A DNA stretch of 64,000 nt from Gremmenia infestans (lineage: Eukaryota; Ascomycota; Leotiomycetes; Helotiales; Hamatocanthoscyphaceae), in the NCBI GenBank assembly GCA_032629725.1, contig JAFEVB010000012.1:1426001-1490000 (forward strand), written 5' to 3'. The position numbers and the translations under genes are program-made. The notes beneath the pieces are model-generated. The model worked only from the letters and a program-made list of their open reading frames with translations, was not told the DNA's origin and searched no databases. Positions 47,687 to 58,747 of the stretch are shown piece by piece. How positions within the stretch are numbered: position 1 is the stretch's first letter; every line of letters starts with the position of its first letter.

Positions 47687-49177
47687 TTATATTGTGGCCT
47701 GGTAGAGCACGACCTCGACTTGTTCATCATGACTAAGATAGCGACGTCTATATTTGACGAAATTTAACAATTCTTTCGCCAAATCATCTTGTCCAAGTCT
47801 TAAAGCTGTACGGCAACCCCCAAGAAACGTGCGAAGGAGCAACTGTTGATGTTCCGACGTAATGCTACTCCAATCGATACGGTCCTCCATCTGGGCCCTA
47901 GCGCCTAGTCTTCTGAACCAGAGGTTCTCTCCTAGAAGATACGCGGTAATTCCATATTCTGCTCGAGCTGCCAAGTAATCTCCGATTTGGAACAGTGCAT
48001 CTCCGTTATCCTTGGTGGCTTTGGCGACGACTATAGACTCCTCCGTTGTCATAGGAGGCAAAACTGAGGACATGATATTTTCCGTCTGGATGGTGGTAAA
48101 GTCTCCTCCAAGAACAATCTTCATCTCGACGTCCTCGCCTCTGGACACCTGTACAGGAGCCTGCCGGAAGCCCTTGAGACCATTCTCAATGCAAGAAGCC
48201 ACTTTGATATTTCCCTGGTAATACTGCAAGTTCTTGGAGTCAGCGACCGCCTCAAAGCTCCAAAGACGTTTAAAGGCGACCTTGAAACTCGATGATTTGT
48301 CCTAAGAGTGACAAGACGAAAAGAACCTGAAGAATTTGCTCATCTCATTCTTCGTCGTGACCCAGAGAGTCAGATTGCAAATCGGATATATCTCCCTGTT
48401 CGATGTCGCCGAAACCAACTGGCGAAACGTCCTTGGATGCAGCACATATAATGCATTCAAATACTGCACCAAGTTCGGTAGGTTTTTGCTAGTCATGACC
48501 GCAACGTTCGCAAATCGTACTTGGGTGTCATGATGCTCAATCTTGATCCTCAGGGCGCAATCACCAACTATGCCGGTACTTTGTGGGTTTGTAAAGACCA
48601 TCGGGATGCCATAGTTGCAGAGAGAACCAAGGAGCGGCAACCAATAATTCGTTTCGACTGTCACGAAGACATTTTGGGAGTGGAAATAGGATAAGCTCTC
48701 GTAGGAGATCTGCTTGTTGACAGAGAATAGGCCAATATCATATTTAAAGCCCAGTCTTCCGTCTGCTCGAATGAACACTGCGTCTTTCTCGAGGAGGATG
48801 TTGGAATAGATTTGGTTTCGTACTTCGAGTGGAATGGCTGTGAGTGGCGAAGGTTTGTCGTTTGTGGTTCCAGTGACGAGGTTTGTGCCTTCTGGTTTGC
48901 CGTTTGTGAATCTGAGGACTAGGTCTTTGCTTTCTGGCTTGTCGGTTGAGGTGCTGGAGACTAGCTCTTCGGTTTCTAGCATGTGTGGATTGTCGGCTGC
49001 GGCGATACTTGTTAGCAAGGCTCTCGAGTAGAATCTCGCGCGTTCGAGGCTCAACACTGGTACTGCTAAGAAGCTGTACAGCTCCAAGCCTGACCGAATG
49101 GATGGTAACAAAGGGGCACTGGAGCAGTACTCACCTAAAGAGAGCTGGCGGACGGTAGCTAATTGACGACGACTCAT
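47687..49177 (-). CDS. 2EXR-like/TPR-like hypothetical protein A, with in-frame TAG
   Basis: Model: exon 49135..49177 and 47687..48996, 450 codons before the final stop, interrupted by an in-frame TAG at 48302-48304. The N-terminal 14 residues (MSRRQLATVRQLSL) splice to ADNPHML by GTGAGT...GCCGCAG with a TTGCTAAC branch. The N-terminal half has a 2EXR/F-box-like segment, LTAIPLEVRNQIYSNILLEKD, and SVNKQISYESLSYFHSQNVFV. The C-terminal half has YYQGNIKVASCIENGLKG and a TPR-like helix pair, NGDALFQIGDYLAARAEYGITAYLLGENLW. A paralog with the same intron position lies at 51822-53627. The frame is unchanged across the TAG, so either a nonsense mutation (CAG to TAG is one base) or an unusual intron ending at this TAG explains it. 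No function is known for this family. Confidence 0.7.
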
Positions 49178-50180
49178 ATTGGATTTGTTTTATTGTGTTT
49201 GTTTGGAGGGGAACATCGGTGGATTATAAAGAAGTCTTCGACTCTTCGAGAGGAAGGTGAATTTCAGCTTGTTCTAGTTTTGGGCGGTAGATCCATAATT
49301 ATAATGTCTCTTCTCTTTCCCTTGCCCCGATTTCAGGTCTAGCCTACTTATGCTTCTTAATACTTTTGACTGACCCATATCTAAGAGGCCTTTAACAGAG
49401 ATATAACTTTCAACCATTTTCACACCGGAAGTGATTCATATATGCCACCACATAAACTGTCGTATGAAACAAGCCGTAAACCCCTGCAGACAATCAACAG
49501 GCAAGAAAGCGAGGACTTGAAAATAACATTGAGAAAAGCTAGGAGATGGAACCACAAAAGTCAAGAGAAAAATCAGTACTTTTCACATTCCTATCTCAAG
49601 TGTAGTGGCAGTATTTGAAGCGTTCAGAAGGGTTGATCACGTGACAAGAGCTTGTTTCATTCCATCACGATACGATATCTTCGCGGGTATAAGAAGAGCA
49701 GGGTTTACGCAGAGCGACCGAAATCCAAAGTTCTGGAAAGTGTGAATCTGCTCTTTCTATTACAACAATCAAAATTGATATTAGAGGATTTGATGCACAG
49801 ATATTTATTGTTTTCTGCGGAGCGAAAACACCACGCCAATCCCCACCAGTGCCAAGTCAGTTAGAGTGATATTTCAGGGGGACAATCCCGCCCCTCCCCC
49901 GCATATTCCGTATACGCCGTTAGTATGCCGTTCAACCCACCAATTATATCAACGTGATACACATCCAAGAGCGCCTCATCAGCATACTAGGTAATTCGCG
50001 CCGGTTCTCGTCCCCAGACGGGAATACGACCGAGGTGTATGTCACATGAAAACCCCAACCTCTCCCCACGATTCCCCCAAAACCCTACAAAGGTACGAAG
50101 TACAGTACTCGGACAGAAGTTGGCTACTCACTTACTTACTCACTCGCTCACCCACTTATGTATGCCTCACAATATTCATT
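49178..50180. other. Intergenic
   Basis: A 1-kb gap, AT-rich in the middle, serving as a divergent promoter region between gene A (minus) and the O-fucosyltransferase-like gene (plus). No gene is recognised. Confidence 0.5.
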
Positions 50181-51611
50181 ATGAGTAGTCGTCGCAGCGC
50201 TATCCTCGCTGCTATATGCTTGGTCTTCATATTCGCCTTGTATCATGTCTCCAACGTGCCGGGATCAGCGTCGACCGCCGTAGTAGGACAAGAAACAGCA
50301 GAGAAAGCGATAACGTCAACGCCTACGACGGAGAAAGAAAAAACCCCATTGTCGCGGCCTACGTCTGAGAAAGAGACCTCGAGCACCGAAGTCCTTTCAC
50401 CTGAGGTCCTGACTTATTTCGACCAGGTCTTTTCAGCCGACAAGCCCAAAGCGTACGACTTCCCCGCCCTCAAAGCCGCGTGCGAGCAAACGAAATGGGC
50501 CGAAGACGAGGTTTACCTTCAGTGCGGAGGCATGTCGGCCGGTTTGACATCCATCATGTCGCAAATCAAAGTCTGTCTGAAAATGGCTGTTGAGACAGGG
50601 ACTAGCATTATCTTACCATCAATGCCTCTCCGTGACTCAAAAGACTTGCAGAACTTCAACTTCATGAATGGCGATGCGTACTTGACCTATGAAGAATGGT
50701 TCGACGCATCGCATCTGATGGAACAAATCGGGCATTACTGCCCGAAGATGAAAATCCTGCACCCCATTCAGCTGGATGGTCAAGGGGCCAGCGGTGTTGC
50801 GGTGAAGAACAAATGGTCGATTGATCTTGGGAAAGCTCCCGGGTTCAAGGTATTCTCGAGCTATTTCTGGGCCGGGCGTCCCTTCAAGGCCTTTTTTGAA
50901 CAGCAGTACACCGATTTGGAAGGCATGGCATCCTTGAGCCCAGACCGGGACGAGACGAAGAAAGGCATCACGGTCATCTCCATCGCGTCCTCGTTCCTGC
51001 TCTTCAGGATCACGGACGATCCCACGGGGCAGGATCTGAGACTGTGGAATGATCTCGGACAGCTGATCCGATTCCGCGATGGGCCGCGCAAGATTATCAG
51101 CAAACTGCTCCCGCTTATGGAACGGCCTTTCTACGGCGTTCATTTCAGGGCTGAGAATGATACCATATGGAGCTCGCCCGAAAACCAACTCAAACTTGAT
51201 CTCGAGGCTCTGGATACCGCGTGGGCTAAATACGGCACGCCGAATGGACAGAAGCCTCTAGTCTATCTAGCCTGTGGAGATCAAGACCAGGTAGAAATGT
51301 TCGCGACAGCCGGGAAGGCGAAAGGTTGGGACGTGACGCACAAGTGGAAGCTAGCTCAAGGGAACGCAGAGGTTCTAAAGATGATCAACCACCTCGCGTT
51401 TGATTTCCAGGGGGCTGTGGACATGGGAATCATGGTAAAGAGCCACTTTTTCTTGGGTATTCAGGGAAGTGCCTTCTCGTCTACTGTTGGAAATGCGAGG
51501 GATGTGACGGGGAGGTATAGGGGGAGTTCATTTACGGTCTATGATGACGGGAATGCGAGGACGCATTTGTTTAATGACGGGGATGCGAGTACTTATGCTT
51601 GCTGTTTATGA
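50181..51611 (+). CDS. Type II membrane, O-fucosyltransferase-like protein
   Basis: Single exon, 476 aa from the ATG at 50181 (MSSRRSAILAAICLVFIF). The longer in-frame start at 50046 would put 45 residues before the membrane anchor. A short basic cytosolic tail, one membrane segment at about 7-25, and a Thr/Ser/Glu-rich stem to about 75 give a Golgi type II topology. The luminal domain includes YLQCGGMSAGLTSIMSQIKVC, SIILPSMPLRDSKDL and YGVHFRAENDTIW at about 317-329, where His-x-Arg-x-Glu resembles the GDP-fucose-contacting HxR(x)E of O-fucosyltransferases. LVYLACGDQDQVEMFA and FLGIQGSAFSSTVGNAR match the conserved nucleotide-binding C-terminal half of that fold. This fungal group is uncharacterised; donor and acceptor are unknown. 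Confidence 0.72.
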   Translation: MSSRRSAILAAICLVFIFALYHVSNVPGSASTAVVGQETAEKAITSTPTTEKEKTPLSRPTSEKETSSTEVLSPEVLTYFDQVFSADKPKAYDFPALKAACEQTKWAEDEVYLQCGGMSAGLTSIMSQIKVCLKMAVETGTSIILPSMPLRDSKDLQNFNFMNGDAYLTYEEWFDASHLMEQIGHYCPKMKILHPIQLDGQGASGVAVKNKWSIDLGKAPGFKVFSSYFWAGRPFKAFFEQQYTDLEGMASLSPDRDETKKGITVISIASSFLLFRITDDPTGQDLRLWNDLGQLIRFRDGPRKIISKLLPLMERPFYGVHFRAENDTIWSSPENQLKLDLEALDTAWAKYGTPNGQKPLVYLACGDQDQVEMFATAGKAKGWDVTHKWKLAQGNAEVLKMINHLAFDFQGAVDMGIMVKSHFFLGIQGSAFSSTVGNARDVTGRYRGSSFTVYDDGNARTHLFNDGDASTYACCL

Positions 51612-51821
51612 TTACTCATAGGTCGCGAGAAAATAACGAATATATAGTATAGATAGACATACAATGGGATTACTTGGGTGGGCATTTACGGTCAACTCGG
51701 TTCAAATCGATCAAATTTTCATAGCTTAATGATCCGTCTGTACAGCCAGGTGACAGTGCCAGAACCTTCAAGAAAAATAAGTAAGTGAACTCCATCTGTC
51801 GTTCCTCCATCGTTCCTTCTA

Positions 51822-53627
51822 TCAATAGAGTAGCCAGTCATGCAGACCCTCAGACGATCTCGCAACGTCCCCTTCGACCGCCTGCAGCACCTGCATTCGC
51901 AGGACTTTCGAAACCGCAACTTCGAGTCTTCTATTATTCGGAAAGTACTCCAGTTCATCCTGCAAACTGCCACGTGCCACGTTCAAATACCCTCTATCTG
52001 CCCACATCAGCCCACTGGCAATCAATATGTCGATCACAAAGTCCTCATTTACAATATCAACATCGCAACCTCCTACAGCGTAACCTACTAGAGCTTGTGC
52101 CAAAGCTTGCTGTCCAAGTGTCCAAGCCAAACGAGCCCCTTGCATGAGTATACGAAGAAGCAATGTTCTAGACTCTCTCCTTTCCGTTATCGGTGTTTCC
52201 CTAAACCTATCCGACCCACCAAGATCCCAAAGGTTGTGTCCAAGAAGACATGCAGCGAGTGCGTACTCTTGCCGAGCGGCCATGTACTTTTTGGCTTCGA
52301 AAAGGGCATCACCTTTGTACTTGGCGACACTTGCAAAAGTCAGACATTCCTCTCGCGTTATAATAGGGAGAAAGTCTTTTTTCATGTTGGCAGCTTGAGA
52401 AGCAGTGAGGCCGGTTCCATCTCCACTGATTATTTCGATATCAAATTTGTACCTGCCGTTTGGCTTCAAAATACCCTGTCGACACGCCGCGATTGCTTTT
52501 TGAACACACGATGCTGCTTTGGTGTTTCCCTGGTAGTACTTGCTCTCGGTAGCGGGGAAGAAGGTGATTTCTTTCATTGGGTAGCTCGAGGCTCGATAGG
52601 GATCCGAGATTTGAACCGCGTTCAAGAGCTGCATAAATATTGGAAGGTGGTGACCTGCAAGAGATTTGGACAATCAGCAAAGATCAATGGTGAATAATTT
52701 GAGGATATTATATGTCGAGAGTGGAGGGCGAAGGAGGGGATGGGGGAGGTTATGCATACCTGAGAAAACCGCAAAGCTCGGCGCCCTATTATAGTCGTCT
52801 CCCCCATACGCAAGCTCAATCTTAAGCGCGTACTCCTTGCCATGTCCTCTGGTCGCCATGGGAATGGAGTACTGGCAGAGATCATGAAGAAATCCAAGGC
52901 TCCGGGATGTCGTCAAGTCAAGGCACCATTTGGGATACATCTCCACAACCACAAAGACATTCTGGGAGTGGAAATACTCCAAATTCTCACGAGAAATGTC
53001 CTTGCTAACGCGAAATAGGCTAGTGCTGTATTTCAAAGGTAGACAGAAGGGTTGTAAATTGTGGACGTCCGTATTTGATGGTTCAGCAATGGAAGTGGCG
53101 TCTTTCTCGGAAAGTATGTGAGAGTACATAATGTGTCGTAGTTCGACTGGGAATGATGTAAAACAGGGATTTCCCTGGCATCCCGAGGGTTTTTCTTTGT
53201 CTGCGACGTCGAAATAATTAGCAATCCATAGACGGGTATGTTCAGCCTCGGTCGATAACTGAGCGCCGCGTCTCAAGGATGGCGTAACCAGCAACATGCC
53301 ACTTATAATTACCCACGAAGGAAATATTCCTTGAGGACATTTCCTTTTCCAAGCACAATATCCTCACTATACATCTTGTTTCAAACGCTACGGTAAATCA
53401 TAACATTATCACCCACCTAGAGAGAGCTGTGCAAGAGCATTTGACACTTCCTGCTTGGGTGTTGGTGCCAGTTCTTCTTCGTCGATTGTGCTCATCATGT
53501 TCTGACTGGCTTTCCGTCCGAGACATAGCTGTCGAAAATTGGTGCTCACACGTAAATTCACCTCGACAGCTTTTTCTCGGACAGAGAGACTGGTTGTGTC
53601 CACTTTCTTCTTTCTCAACGCAGACAT
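51822..53627 (-). CDS. 2EXR-like/TPR-like hypothetical protein B, paralog of A
   Basis: Three-exon model, complement(join(51822..52654,52760..53200,53417..53627)), 494 aa. Exon 1 ends ALAQLSL before a GTGGGT donor, exactly as protein A ends RQLSL before GTGAGT. Exon 2 starts DKEKPSG after a CGTCGCAG acceptor with a GCTAAT branch. The N-terminal half has FTSFPVELRHIMYSHILSEKDA and SKDISRENLEYFHSQNVFVVVE. After a second intron comes HHLPIFMQLLNAVQISD, then YYQGNTKAASCVQKAI and the TPR-like KGDALFEAKKYMAARQEYALAACLLGHNLW. Compared with A it lacks about 40 residues before YYQG, has a longer C-terminus, and carries no internal stop. It is probably the intact copy of a tandem duplication now split by the fucosyltransferase-like gene. 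No function is known. Confidence 0.75.
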
Positions 53628-54167
53628 TTTCTTCTGGTTAGTTGGAAGTAGCCGGATGGTGCTTGCGGTTTTGCGGTGTCCTATATAGAGGAGCGTTGTT
53701 GATCGGGAAGCGTTGTTGGAGAGGATGAATGCTTTGACAACACTTTGTTTGAAGATTTTAAACCGCCACTGTCAATTCACACACATGTATCAGATAGATG
53801 TAAGAATTGGCACATGCTTTACACAAAATCGAAAAGTATTTAATAGATGAAAATAAAAACAGAGTAAAAATGCCTCCATTCAAGAATGTTTGGCCCGGGT
53901 ATCAAAAGTTGGACGCTTGGTGGTCACTGGACTGCTATAAACAGTTCTACGTGCACTCAATGTAATCACGAACCGTTAACAATTCACTGCTTGCAGGTCA
54001 GTCATGCTTTGCTGCTACTTGAAAATTTCTTAGTCTGATTCACCGCTCAAGAGCCAACTCCCTCCCGTCCATGACTTGAGTTTCCTTTCCCCAGCACGTT
54101 GAATTTCCTCGCAAAGAATCGAACAACCACAAATCCGTTAAAGTCGCATTCAGCACCAAACGGAACG
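53628..54167. other. Intergenic, divergent promoter region
   Basis: No gene. It separates protein B (minus) from the 2EXR gene at 54168 (plus). Confidence 0.5.
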
Positions 54168-55241
54168 ATGAGCTGCGAAGACTCGCCACCCGCATCTTAC
54201 AATGGCCTCCCTAAGGAGCTCAAGCTCGGTATCTGGGAACAGGCGAGCCACGACACTGGAAGAGTCATCGCCCTCAAGTATCAACCTCGTGAACCATTCA
54301 GCAAGGAGATGGGGAAGTTGGAAGCCTACAGACGAATTCTCCATGGCCCTGTCCAAGTTCGGCGGCTCGGTGGTGTCGATGTCCGCGACGAATCCCAGAT
54401 GAGCACATACATGTACTACTCCTTTTCGGCTCCACATTCTCGTTTATACTATGTGGATGATGCCGCCAGGCAGACGATACTCAAGAGATCTGACCGCATT
54501 TTCCCTGAAGATAGTCATCACGAGTACATTACCGCAGATTTATCCAAAGATGTCCTCCTCCTTGCGACATTGGGTAGTGAGGTGAGGCCTGCCTTTGACC
54601 ACTTCATGTTTACGGCTTCCCTAGAACAGAGAACGTGCTTGAGATATGTCGCTTTTGAAGGAAATGTCTCACTACCACATGTCTCGTGGAGACGACCGTG
54701 GGATCGCAATCGGGGGTTCCAACTCCCCCTATTACTTTCTCGTAGAATAGTTGGATGGGATATCAGATTTGTTGAAGACATATTTAAAAATCTCCGCGAC
54801 AGTCTAGAAATGCTGATGCTGATGGATTGGAGCATATATGACTTGAGCGCTGGGACGGATTACGAGTTGGAATTAATTAGCATCCAGAGGGAACCTTTCG
54901 ATACGGCGTCAATATTGTTCGACTTTTTCTCGTCCGATGAGACTGGACTCATTGGGAACACTCCGTGGCGCATTACCTTTGCTCGTAGGACGCCATCTAG
55001 ACAATCAGTTGTCGTACTTCTAGTCTACCAATACTACAAGTGCCCTGGCGAAAAATTGAAGGTCTGGGATGCTGAGAAGAGTGGATACGTCGAGGAGGTG
55101 ATTGGAGAGGATCAACCGCAGAGAGCGCGGGCTCAGGTGGAGAGACTTGCTAGGCATTGTGTAGCTACTGCTAACAGAGCTTCAAGACCGTCGATATGGA
55201 GATCCATAATGAGAACATCAAAGTGGCGGGGCTTTCTCTGA
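54168..55241 (+). CDS. 2EXR domain protein
   Basis: Single exon, 357 aa from the ATG at 54168 (MSCEDSPPASY); the frame is open further left but has no ATG. The 2EXR motif begins at about residue 11, YNGLPKELKLGIWEQASHDTGRVIAL, and the region includes the second conserved piece LLATLGSEVRPAFDHF. The rest is the usual poorly conserved fungal 2EXR tail with FVEDIFKNLRDSLEMLMLMDW and a basic C-terminus. 2EXR proteins are a very large family in filamentous ascomycetes with no established biochemical role; the short helical motif resembles an F-box. Three other 2EXR loci occur within 9 kb. Confidence 0.78.
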   Translation: MSCEDSPPASYNGLPKELKLGIWEQASHDTGRVIALKYQPREPFSKEMGKLEAYRRILHGPVQVRRLGGVDVRDESQMSTYMYYSFSAPHSRLYYVDDAARQTILKRSDRIFPEDSHHEYITADLSKDVLLLATLGSEVRPAFDHFMFTASLEQRTCLRYVAFEGNVSLPHVSWRRPWDRNRGFQLPLLLSRRIVGWDIRFVEDIFKNLRDSLEMLMLMDWSIYDLSAGTDYELELISIQREPFDTASILFDFFSSDETGLIGNTPWRITFARRTPSRQSVVVLLVYQYYKCPGEKLKVWDAEKSGYVEEVIGEDQPQRARAQVERLARHCVATANRASRPSIWRSIMRTSKWRGFL

Positions 55242-55483
55242 GAGGCAATCACAGGTCAATGTAAAAGATACGCAAAATGATTTGGAAGCTGGACACGCAG
55301 GCTGACTTACGTGGCGGCGGAACAAGACAGACTAATTGAGTTTCGGTTAAGGGAAGATTGATTCTGGTTCTGGATCTTTGAAGATCACTTTTGTTATGCA
55401 CGCGGCGGACGACGGTAGAATAAAACTTGGTCAAACTTAGTTCGACGTGGGTCAGATCATACTGTAATATCATCTAAAGGATA

Positions 55484-56100
55484 CTACTTTCTCCCTTCCA
55501 CCACCAAGGATTTAAGCTCCAATTTCAGAGAACGCTCTTTAGTTTCTCCAGTCCTATCTTCGAATTTAAGATTTTGCTTATACATCACCCAAGATGTCTC
55601 ATATACAGTGATTATCCAGCCACACTGTTCTCTATGTTTGTCATTCGCCATAAAGTCCTCTGCTACATCCACGAGCTTGAGGTTCCCGTTTGGAATAGTA
55701 TAGAAATTATCAGAATAAGGCTCTTCCCTGAAAGCATAAGACATCGATCCCAGATTCGGAAACCGTTCGAATGTATGGTATGGTAATTCGGTCTCGAATT
55801 CACGCATGTCGCATATTTTCACATCGTGGCGATCCATGTTACCCCTTTCGGATTCTTTGACCAGGCTCTGGATCAATCCTGCCTTGTGAGGACCGAGATT
55901 CTGAGAGAGACGCTTGAGATCTAAAATACCAGAAAGTAGCTCTAGGAATCGAGTATCTTTTGTCAGATCCATAGCGAGAAATCCACAAAAGTCGTCTTTC
56001 TCCCTCTTGGGACAGCGTATTGCCAGATCTTCCAGCGGAGCTCTATAGGTAATCTGGGAAATGGCGTGAATTACTGAGTGCTTGTGTGACAGTCCGACAT
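55484..56100 (-). pseudogene. 2EXR gene relic
   Basis: On the minus strand at about 56055-55975 one frame encodes FPRLPIELRWKIWQYAVPRGR, a clear 2EXR motif. It is preceded by an in-frame TAA and closed by a TGA near 55970. A different frame then stays open for 162 codons (55972-55484), starting MDLTKDTRFLELLSGI and containing FERFPNLGSMSYAFREE, which looks like the rest of a 2EXR protein. No splice pair joining the two frames is obvious. The locus is therefore probably a truncated, frameshifted copy, though an unrecognised intron could rescue part of it. Confidence 0.6.
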
Positions 56101-56519
56101 CGAAGGCCGCTCAGAGTCTATATTTGGGGGGGGTTGAGGTCATGGTGAAGTGAATATAGGTTGTCTTTAGGGGGTTTGCCCTGTTCGGGTGTGTCTTGTG
56201 GGTAGGTCTCAATGGAAAAGCAAGAATGGACAAACACTTGGGAATATATATAGTCCTAGCTTCGCTTTACAGTTCTGAATAATCGCATGCAATGAATGTT
56301 CACAGGAAAATATGTGAGTCATCTGTCTTTTCTTCAAGCCATATCATAATACAAGTCTCATCGCCATTCATACATTATTCTTTTGAAAACGAGTCAAAAT
56401 TGGAAGAGGGGGTTGTTGGAAAGGGGTTAACGACGTTTTTGGACTAGCGTCTCGCCTGGATCTCGAAATATTTTCCCTCCGTTTCAAGCGCGACGTCAAC
56501 CTAACTAGGACGAAGACAG
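56101..56519. other. Intergenic
   Basis: No gene. The right end is the promoter of the AlkB-type gene. Confidence 0.5.
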
Positions 56520-57848
56520 ATGCTTCTCGCACCGAGGCTATCTCTTCAACCTACGAAGAGCGCACTAACCCAAGCTTTGTTTGCCTCTAAGACGTGGAAT
56601 AGCTGGCTTTGCCGGTCACGAGATCTGGCAAGACATCACATGATGATGGAAGAATCGAACAGTGTGAGTCGCGAAGCAATCTACACAGTAATACGGAGAT
56701 CTAATGAAACGCAGAAACACCATGATACACATGCAATACCTCCTCAGGCAATATGCAATACGTATAAGAAATACCAGAGAATGAGTGATGTGGCTGTAGA
56801 CCAAGATCTTGAGGTTGTGGATTTCCGGCGAGGATTGACGGATGTTCAGAAACAGAAAATCGTCCCAGTGGATACCGTGAAGTCAGAGTTGATCGCTTCG
56901 GCGCAGAAAGCATTCAGAACATGTGGTGACAAAGGAGCGGAAGACACTGTAGATGTAGAGACCGAGCCGGAGGCCTGTACTATTTATGAGCATCAAGACT
57001 TCCCAGGTTGGTTATATATCCGCAACATATATTCCTGTCGACTTGTCTAATGCATAGTAGGATTACGCGTACTTCCAAACTTATTACCACCAGAGGTTCA
57101 GATTATGCTTATAGATCGACTTCTGCATCGAGATCTCTCGAATCCATTACACAAAACCAACATCCATCATGACTACAATATTCCTTACCCACCAACGCCA
57201 TCAGATGATCCTAGCCCACTTTCATTCTTCACTTACCATCCGTCATCTAATAAACACACCTTCACGCCTCTAAACCCGCTGTCAAAACACAAGCCCCTCA
57301 ACACAACCCAATTCCTCCAAAAGAAGCTCCGCTGGCTAACCCTCGGCACGCAATACGACTGGACGACGCGGTCCTATGCCGCCAGCTCTCCGATCCCTTT
57401 CCCGCCTGACATCTCCGCACTTGCTACAACGCTCTTCCGCAACGCATTCACTCCCGAATCGGGTGTCGTGTTGCTGTACAGTCCGAAAGACTACATGCCC
57501 GTCCACCGTGACGTGTCTGAAGAATGCCAACGCGGACTAGCGAGTTTCAGTCTCGGCTGTGATGGACTATTCGTTATTGCGAGAGACAAGTATGAGGGTG
57601 AGGATGAGAAGAACGAGGAGAGGGAACAGGAGATGGTCGTTATTAGGGTGAGGAGTGGTGATGTGGTGCAGATGGATGGGGAGACGAGGTGGGCATGGCA
57701 TGCGATGCCGAAGGTTATGGCTGGGACATGTCCAGAATGGCTGGAGGATTGGCCGGTCAGGAAGGGTGGCAGGAAGGAGTTTGAGAAGTGGAGGGGGTAC
57801 ATGAAGGGGAAGAGGCTGAATATTAGTTGTAGACAGGTTTGGGGATGA
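56520..57848 (+). CDS. ALKBH1-type 2-oxoglutarate/Fe(II) dioxygenase
   Basis: Two exons, join(56520..57006,57061..57848), 424 aa with the longest start. The N-terminal 40-60 residues are uncertain and could be a mitochondrial targeting segment or a mis-set start; an ATG run at 56640 is an alternative. Conserved ALKBH1 features are DTHAIPPQAICNTYKKYQ, then IYEHQDFPG spliced to LRVLPNLLPPEVQIMLIDRLLHRDL. Further landmarks are LRWLTLGTQYDWTTRSY, the HxD iron ligands in MPVHRDVSEECQRGLASFSLGC, the distal His in WAWHAMPKV, and the 2-oxoglutarate Arg in KRLNISCRQVWG at the extreme C-terminus. In other eukaryotes ALKBH1 acts on tRNA and DNA methyl or wobble modifications. All catalytic residues are visible, so activity is likely; the substrate is not predictable here. 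Confidence 0.9.
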
Positions 57849-58409
57849 GGTTTTACATATGCGAGGTAACGAATGGAGTTCCTTACTTTATTTGAGAGAC
57901 AGCTAGTACATTGCGCCTTTCCCTAGCGAGTAGAAGTCTGCCATCACTTATTGCGAACGAGTTCCCTGCATTACCTTTTGCTAACACTAGCTCGTAAGTT
58001 TCAGTAATATTGCCTTTTCGTTATATGGCAATGTCTATGAAGGAGTTACATTACTACGATGACCAATATGCAAGACAAGTTCATTTTAAATTGCGTTAAC
58101 TCCTGATTCAATTGTCTGAATTCAATATATGTTATAATTACTTGAAGCATTTGGGTCAGTTACTTTCCATTGGGCAAATTCACAAATCACAATGCGTTTG
58201 TTCAGTCTGTGGTCGTAGATTATGGCCAATGGCATCTCGTTGTCACTTCCAGAAACTCTACCAACTCACTTCAAAACCTTGAAATACACAACTGAGGGTT
58301 CTGTTTGGGGATTCCCACTCTAACATAATTCAGTATAGGTAATCTCTAGAGTATCCCGTTCTAGATAATTATTAGGTGAAGACCTGATTTTTCTTAGGAA
58401 GGCGTCGTC
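57849..58409. other. Intergenic
   Basis: No gene; AT-rich. Confidence 0.5.
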
Positions 58410-58543
58410 CCTCCAAATCAGGTACAGAAAATAGTGAATGTCATAGTGAAAAGTGAAAGTGTCTTTCGTGCTACAGTAACCGCCAGCTTTAAGAATTCAC
58501 TTTTTGCCGTGACATTCACTTTTTGCTGTACCTCACTTGGAGG
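58410..58543. mobile_element. MITE-like inverted repeat element
   Basis: The left arm, 58410-58443, and the reverse complement of the right arm, 58510-58543, agree at about 30 of 34 positions. The shared core is GGTACAG(A/C)AAA(T/A)AGTGAATG. A second, overlapping inverted repeat pairs 58433-58457 with 58496-58520, so the element can fold into alternative hairpins. At 134 bp with no coding capacity, this is MITE-like. No clear target-site duplication is visible. It ends 204 bp before the ATG of the small secreted protein gene. Confidence 0.65.
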
Positions 58544-58747
58544 TCCATGCCCTATACCAAAAAGTTGGCCTTCACCTGACATTTGGCTAGGTAGATTTGT
58601 CTACAAAAGGAGAGCACTTCCCCTCTGCTTGACAACTTTCCAATCTTGATACCTCTATTCCAAACACCGTCTTTACACACAAAACACCCCTCTTCAACAA
58701 ACACAAGTCTCCTTGTACATTCCTTGCATCATCCATCTACCGCCACC

